A DNA stretch of 28,600 bases from a virus. The translations under genes and the position numbers were made by a program. The stretch lies in IMG/VR virus record IMGVR_UViG_3300024262_002274, positions 1-28,600 of that record; one strand, 5' to 3'. Of the stretch, positions 27,079-28,600 are shown piece after piece (the first letter of the stretch is position 1; each line of letters starts with the position of its first letter). The notes under the pieces are model-generated. The model made no database searches and was not told where the DNA came from. It saw only the letters and a list, made by a program, of their open reading frames with translations.

Positions 27079-27246
27079 TTATTTACTCTCCACTAAAAGT
27101 TCTTTACCTTGCTGAATAGACTCTTGCATTGGTTGAACCGGTGCACTACTATCTATTGCATTTCCTTGTAACCATGCAATTAAACCTGAAACTTTATTTG
27201 CTGGTACAATCCACGTTTTACCCTGTACTGTTACTATTGATTCCAT
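27079..27246 (-). CDS. Small conserved-looking hypothetical protein (55 residues)
   Basis: An open frame of 55 codons runs from ATG 27246-27244 to TAA 27081-27079. It opens MESIVTVQGKTWIVPANKVS and ends KELLVESK. The ATG overlaps the stop of the upstream 66-residue gene by one base (TAATG), and the stop lies one base before the dUTPase ATG. It therefore fits exactly between two genes as part of one operon. Residues 10-33 (TWIVPANKVSGLIAWLQGNA) look like a small strand-helix unit; the rest is Gln/Ser-rich. Function unknown. The perfect operon fit is the main argument that it is real. Confidence 0.8.
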   Translation of the reverse strand: MESIVTVQGKTWIVPANKVSGLIAWLQGNAIDSSAPVQPMQESIQQGKELLVESK

Positions 27247-27446
27247 TATTCATTTTCCTTTGGCTCTTCAATTTCTACACTGCGTATTTTATCTTCTAAT
27301 AATTTTATAACAGCGTACTCGATCAACGCTTGATCATCTGTTTTTATTCTTTCATATCCAATATCTCGAAGACTTATAGCTTCGTCTGGAGTAAGATCTA
27401 AATCAAATTTATGAACTATTTCTTCTCTTTCACTAAGTAATTCCAT
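27246..27446 (-). CDS. Small acidic hypothetical protein (66 residues), first gene of nucleotide operon
   Basis: The frame is open from 27536, but I choose the internal ATG at 27446. It has AGAGAGG six bases upstream and follows a sigma70-like promoter at 27494-27467, whereas the longer version would overlap that promoter and the divergent terminase gene. The protein opens MELLSEREEIVHKFDLDLTP, is rich in Glu/Asp/Lys and is predicted helical (DEAISLRDIGYERIK, ALIEYAVIKLLEDKIRS). No family recognised. It is followed by a TAATG-overlapping gene, so it is translated with the dUTPase operon. Confidence 0.75.
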   Translation of the reverse strand: MELLSEREEIVHKFDLDLTPDEAISLRDIGYERIKTDDQALIEYAVIKLLEDKIRSVEIEEPKENE

Positions 27447-27466
27447 TTCATACCTCTCTTTCAATA

Positions 27467-27494
27467 ATATTAACATATATTCTTCATAAATCAA
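27467..27494 (-). promoter_or_regulatory. Sigma70-like promoter of the nucleotide/replication operon
   Basis: The minus strand carries TTGATT (27494-27489), a 16-nt spacer, and TAATAT (27472-27467), close to the host vegetative consensus. The predicted start is about 27460, giving a leader of about 14 nt that contains the AGAGAGG site of the 66-residue gene. This fits early or middle expression of the dUTPase-ThyX-clamp loader operon, in contrast to the late motifs on the structural genes. Confidence 0.5.
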
Positions 27495-27516
27495 CATTGA
27501 TACTATTGTACTAGTA

Positions 27517-27524
27517 TATAAGTA
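27517..27524 (+). promoter_or_regulatory. Late promoter-like core TATAAGTA, 5 nt before the terminase start
   Basis: TATAAGTA differs from the T4 late consensus TATAAATA at one position. It lies 5 nt from the ATG of the gp16-like gene, which has no Shine-Dalgarno sequence. The arrangement repeats that of the 8438, 13399 and 24035 start codons. Confidence 0.45.
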
Positions 27525-27529
27525 TTTGT

Positions 27530-28117
27530 ATGGCAAACAAGAATACAGATGATATAGATATTTTGTTAGATGAGTTGAAAGATACTAAAAAGTTTGGAGC
27601 AATGATTCCTATTGAAGCTCCTGCTCCGACAGTACAACCTGAACTTACTGATGATAATATCAATTCATGGATTATGAATAAAGCTGGATTAGTTATACAG
27701 CAAGGTGTCGACACTTTGGAACGTATTAAGGATTCAGTTAGAAATAGCGCTGAAGCAGAAGAAGTCGATTCTTATTCGAAACTATTAAATGCTGTATCTT
27801 CTGCTGTTGATACTCTCAATAAAATCAATATTCAAAACAAACGAAATAAATCAGCTAAAGAGCTGAAGAAAATGGATATTGATATGAAGAATGGTCAAAT
27901 CGAAGGTAAGAATAATGTAACTAATAATATTATTATCGCTACTCGAGAAGAGATGATGCAGAAGTTATTCGGTGAAGCGGAAGAAGAAGCTAAAACAATC
28001 GATGTAACAAGTACAGAAATAAACGATTCTCAAGAAGAGGTTGTTAAAGAAATTATCGATACATTCGATGATGCAGAAGATATACCCGAAGAGCTTAAAA
28101 GTAAACTAAGAGTTTAA
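27530..28117 (+). CDS. 16: Putative small terminase subunit, T4 gp16-like
   Basis: The 195-residue, largely helical, acidic protein is a little longer than T4 gp16 (164). The layout matches gp16: a short N-terminal DIDILLDELKD segment, a Pro-rich linker (PIEAPAPTVQPEL), a central helical hairpin (MNKAGLVIQQGVDTLERIKD ... YSKLLNAVSSAVDTLNKINI) followed by Lys-rich NKRNKSAKELKKM, then NNVTNNIIIATREEMMQKLF and an acidic tail. gp16 rings recognise DNA for packaging and regulate the large terminase gp17, which is not adjacent here. The first ATG is kept because the N-terminal helix matches gp16, although no ribosome site precedes it. The gene ends directly against the stop of the convergent glutaredoxin-like gene. 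The call is by helical pattern rather than a catalytic motif. Confidence 0.6.
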   Translation: MANKNTDDIDILLDELKDTKKFGAMIPIEAPAPTVQPELTDDNINSWIMNKAGLVIQQGVDTLERIKDSVRNSAEAEEVDSYSKLLNAVSSAVDTLNKINIQNKRNKSAKELKKMDIDMKNGQIEGKNNVTNNIIIATREEMMQKLFGEAEEEAKTIDVTSTEINDSQEEVVKEIIDTFDDAEDIPEELKSKLRV

Positions 28118-28360
28118 TTATATAAGCTTCTGATGATCCTTCCAAAACCCTGGATCAAATTCTTTTATAGATTCGATTTTATCTAACCGATCGTTCATTA
28201 AAACAGGAAACAGGTCTACGTGGTTCTTTGTTAAGAACTTTTTAATACGTAGACCTGATTCATTTCCACTTTTTCGTTTTAATTCGATATATAATAGGTC
28301 ATCATGCTTATCATGAAAATCATGACACGTCTTACAGTTTTCATAACCTATTATAATCAT
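28118..28360 (-). CDS. Glutaredoxin/thioredoxin-fold protein (80 residues)
   Basis: The frame is open further upstream, but the ATG at 28360 (MIIIGYENCKTCHDF) is chosen. It has AAGG six bases upstream, begins the fold at its first strand, and avoids overlap with the upstream small gene. CKTC (residues 9-12) is a CxxC redox motif after the first strand. FPVLMND (about residues 51-57) supplies the cis-Pro position expected of thioredoxin folds. The length is that of phage glutaredoxins, such as T4 nrdC (87 residues). It could reduce ribonucleotide reductase or serve another thiol exchange. The C-terminal part (KIESIKEFDPGFWKDH) is not typical, so substrate is unknown. Confidence 0.65.
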   Translation of the reverse strand: MIIIGYENCKTCHDFHDKHDDLLYIELKRKSGNESGLRIKKFLTKNHVDLFPVLMNDRLDKIESIKEFDPGFWKDHQKLI

Positions 28361-28368
28361 TTTAAACC

Positions 28369-28511
28369 TTAAATATAACCTAACAATTTCTTTCGTAAGA
28401 ACTCTTTTTGAGATTCCCAACGGTGATATGTAGGACTAGCTGAACCAGTCGCTGATGACGACAATGAAGAGTATTGTTCGTATTTGTAATTGTATAATTA
28501 AAATCTGCCAT
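28369..28511 (-). pseudogene. Small gene with apparent -1 frame break upstream of the glutaredoxin-like gene
   Basis: The ATG at 28511-28509 has a strong AAGGAG ribosome site and a late-promoter-like motif, and encodes MADFNYTITNTN. In that frame the continuation is poor and stops after 43 codons. A different frame (-1 relative to the ATG) gives plausible sequence (YNYKYEQYSSLSSSATGSAS, then PTYHRWESQKEFLRKKLLGYI) ending at TAA 28371-28369, eight bases before the next start. That frame has no ATG and a stop just upstream. The two parts look like one protein of about 47 residues split by a one-base deletion, or joined by frameshifting. No classical slippery heptamer is seen. Confidence 0.5.
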
Positions 28512-28531
28512 AATGTTCTCCTTGTTTTAAA

Positions 28532-28539
28532 TATTTAGC
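28532..28539 (-). promoter_or_regulatory. Late promoter-like motif upstream of the small frame-broken gene
   Basis: The minus strand reads GCTAAATATTTAAAACAAGG, with TAAATA at 28537-28532. The core CTAAATATTTAAAAC is identical to that at 859-845. Here a 20-nt leader with AAGGAG follows. Confidence 0.5.
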
Positions 28540-28550
28540 TTTTTTCGACA

Positions 28551-28580
28551 AAAAAAACCCAGCAATAAATTACTGGGTTT
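28551..28580 (-). terminator. Rho-independent terminator for a minus-strand gene beyond the right edge
   Basis: The minus strand reads AAACCCAG, a 10-nt loop, CTGGGTTT, then continues the T-run (seven T in all from 28557 to 28551). It is an 8-bp stem with a U-tract. It lies 12 bases upstream of the TAAATA late motif of the next gene, so it separates two minus-strand units. The same stem read on plus lacks a good T-run. Confidence 0.85.
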
Positions 28581-28600
28581 CCTGTATTTTATATTTACTT

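Noticed and set aside
27447-27536. Longer N-terminus for the 66-residue protein, from ATG 27536
   Set aside because: It would cover the sigma70-like promoter and overlap the divergent terminase start, while ATG 27446 has AGAGAGG at the proper distance.
28361-28420. Longer N-terminus for the glutaredoxin-like protein, from ATG 28420
   Set aside because: The extra 20 residues overlap the coding frame ending at 28369 and have no ribosome site; the thioredoxin fold starts at MIIIGYENC.
28592-28597. TAAATA on minus at the right edge as another late promoter
   Set aside because: It would be followed at once by the terminator at 28580-28551 with no gene between; it is more likely chance or the end of a coding region outside the window.

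Overview
This window reads as part of the genome of a T4-like (contractile-tailed) bacteriophage, most probably an uncultured aquatic one. The DNA is strongly AT-rich and the genes are packed with 1-nt overlaps or gaps. Recognisable T4-type genes are a gp25-like and a gp6-like baseplate wedge protein, a gp44-like clamp loader and a gp16-like small terminase. Several sites match the T4 late-promoter core TATAAATA. The host cannot be read from the sequence; a marine low-GC proteobacterium is only a guess.

Left and centre (1-24035, all minus strand) is a virion-structure region read from right to left: gp25-like, gp6-like, then very large proteins of 1177, 1582, 1315, 313, 779 and 1414 residues, a 331-residue multi-spanning membrane protein, and the start of a tail-fibre-like protein that runs off the left edge. 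Late-promoter-like motifs at 24046-24053, 13406-13413, 8445-8452 and 853-858 would divide this into four late units: (i) gp25-gp6-1177-1582, (ii) 1315-313, (iii) 779-1414-membrane protein, (iv) fibre. Four of the large proteins carry beta-propeller (NHL-like) repeats. Some also carry PKD/Ig-like or LamG-like modules, suggesting a baseplate periphery rich in carbohydrate- or surface-binding folds.

At 24036-24084 a palindromic late promoter serves both gp25 (minus) and a plus-strand 307-residue protein of unknown function. Next comes a minus-strand nucleotide/replication operon (27446 down to 25005): two small unknown proteins, dUTPase, ThyX flavin-dependent thymidylate synthase and the clamp-loader ATPase, behind a sigma70-like promoter. 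A divergent plus-strand gene encodes a gp16-like small terminase subunit. The right edge holds a glutaredoxin-like 80-residue protein, a small apparently frame-broken gene, and a minus-strand rho-independent terminator.

The most unusual features are: late-promoter cores placed 5-10 nt before ATG codons that lack a Shine-Dalgarno sequence (possible leaderless late mRNAs); a propeller apparently inserted inside a LamG domain; a repeated GAxAG...DxI module shared by two virion proteins; and a DUF401-like membrane protein translationally packed into a tail-gene unit. No RNA genes, CRISPR arrays or insertion sequences were seen, and no gene-free stretch exceeds 300 bases.
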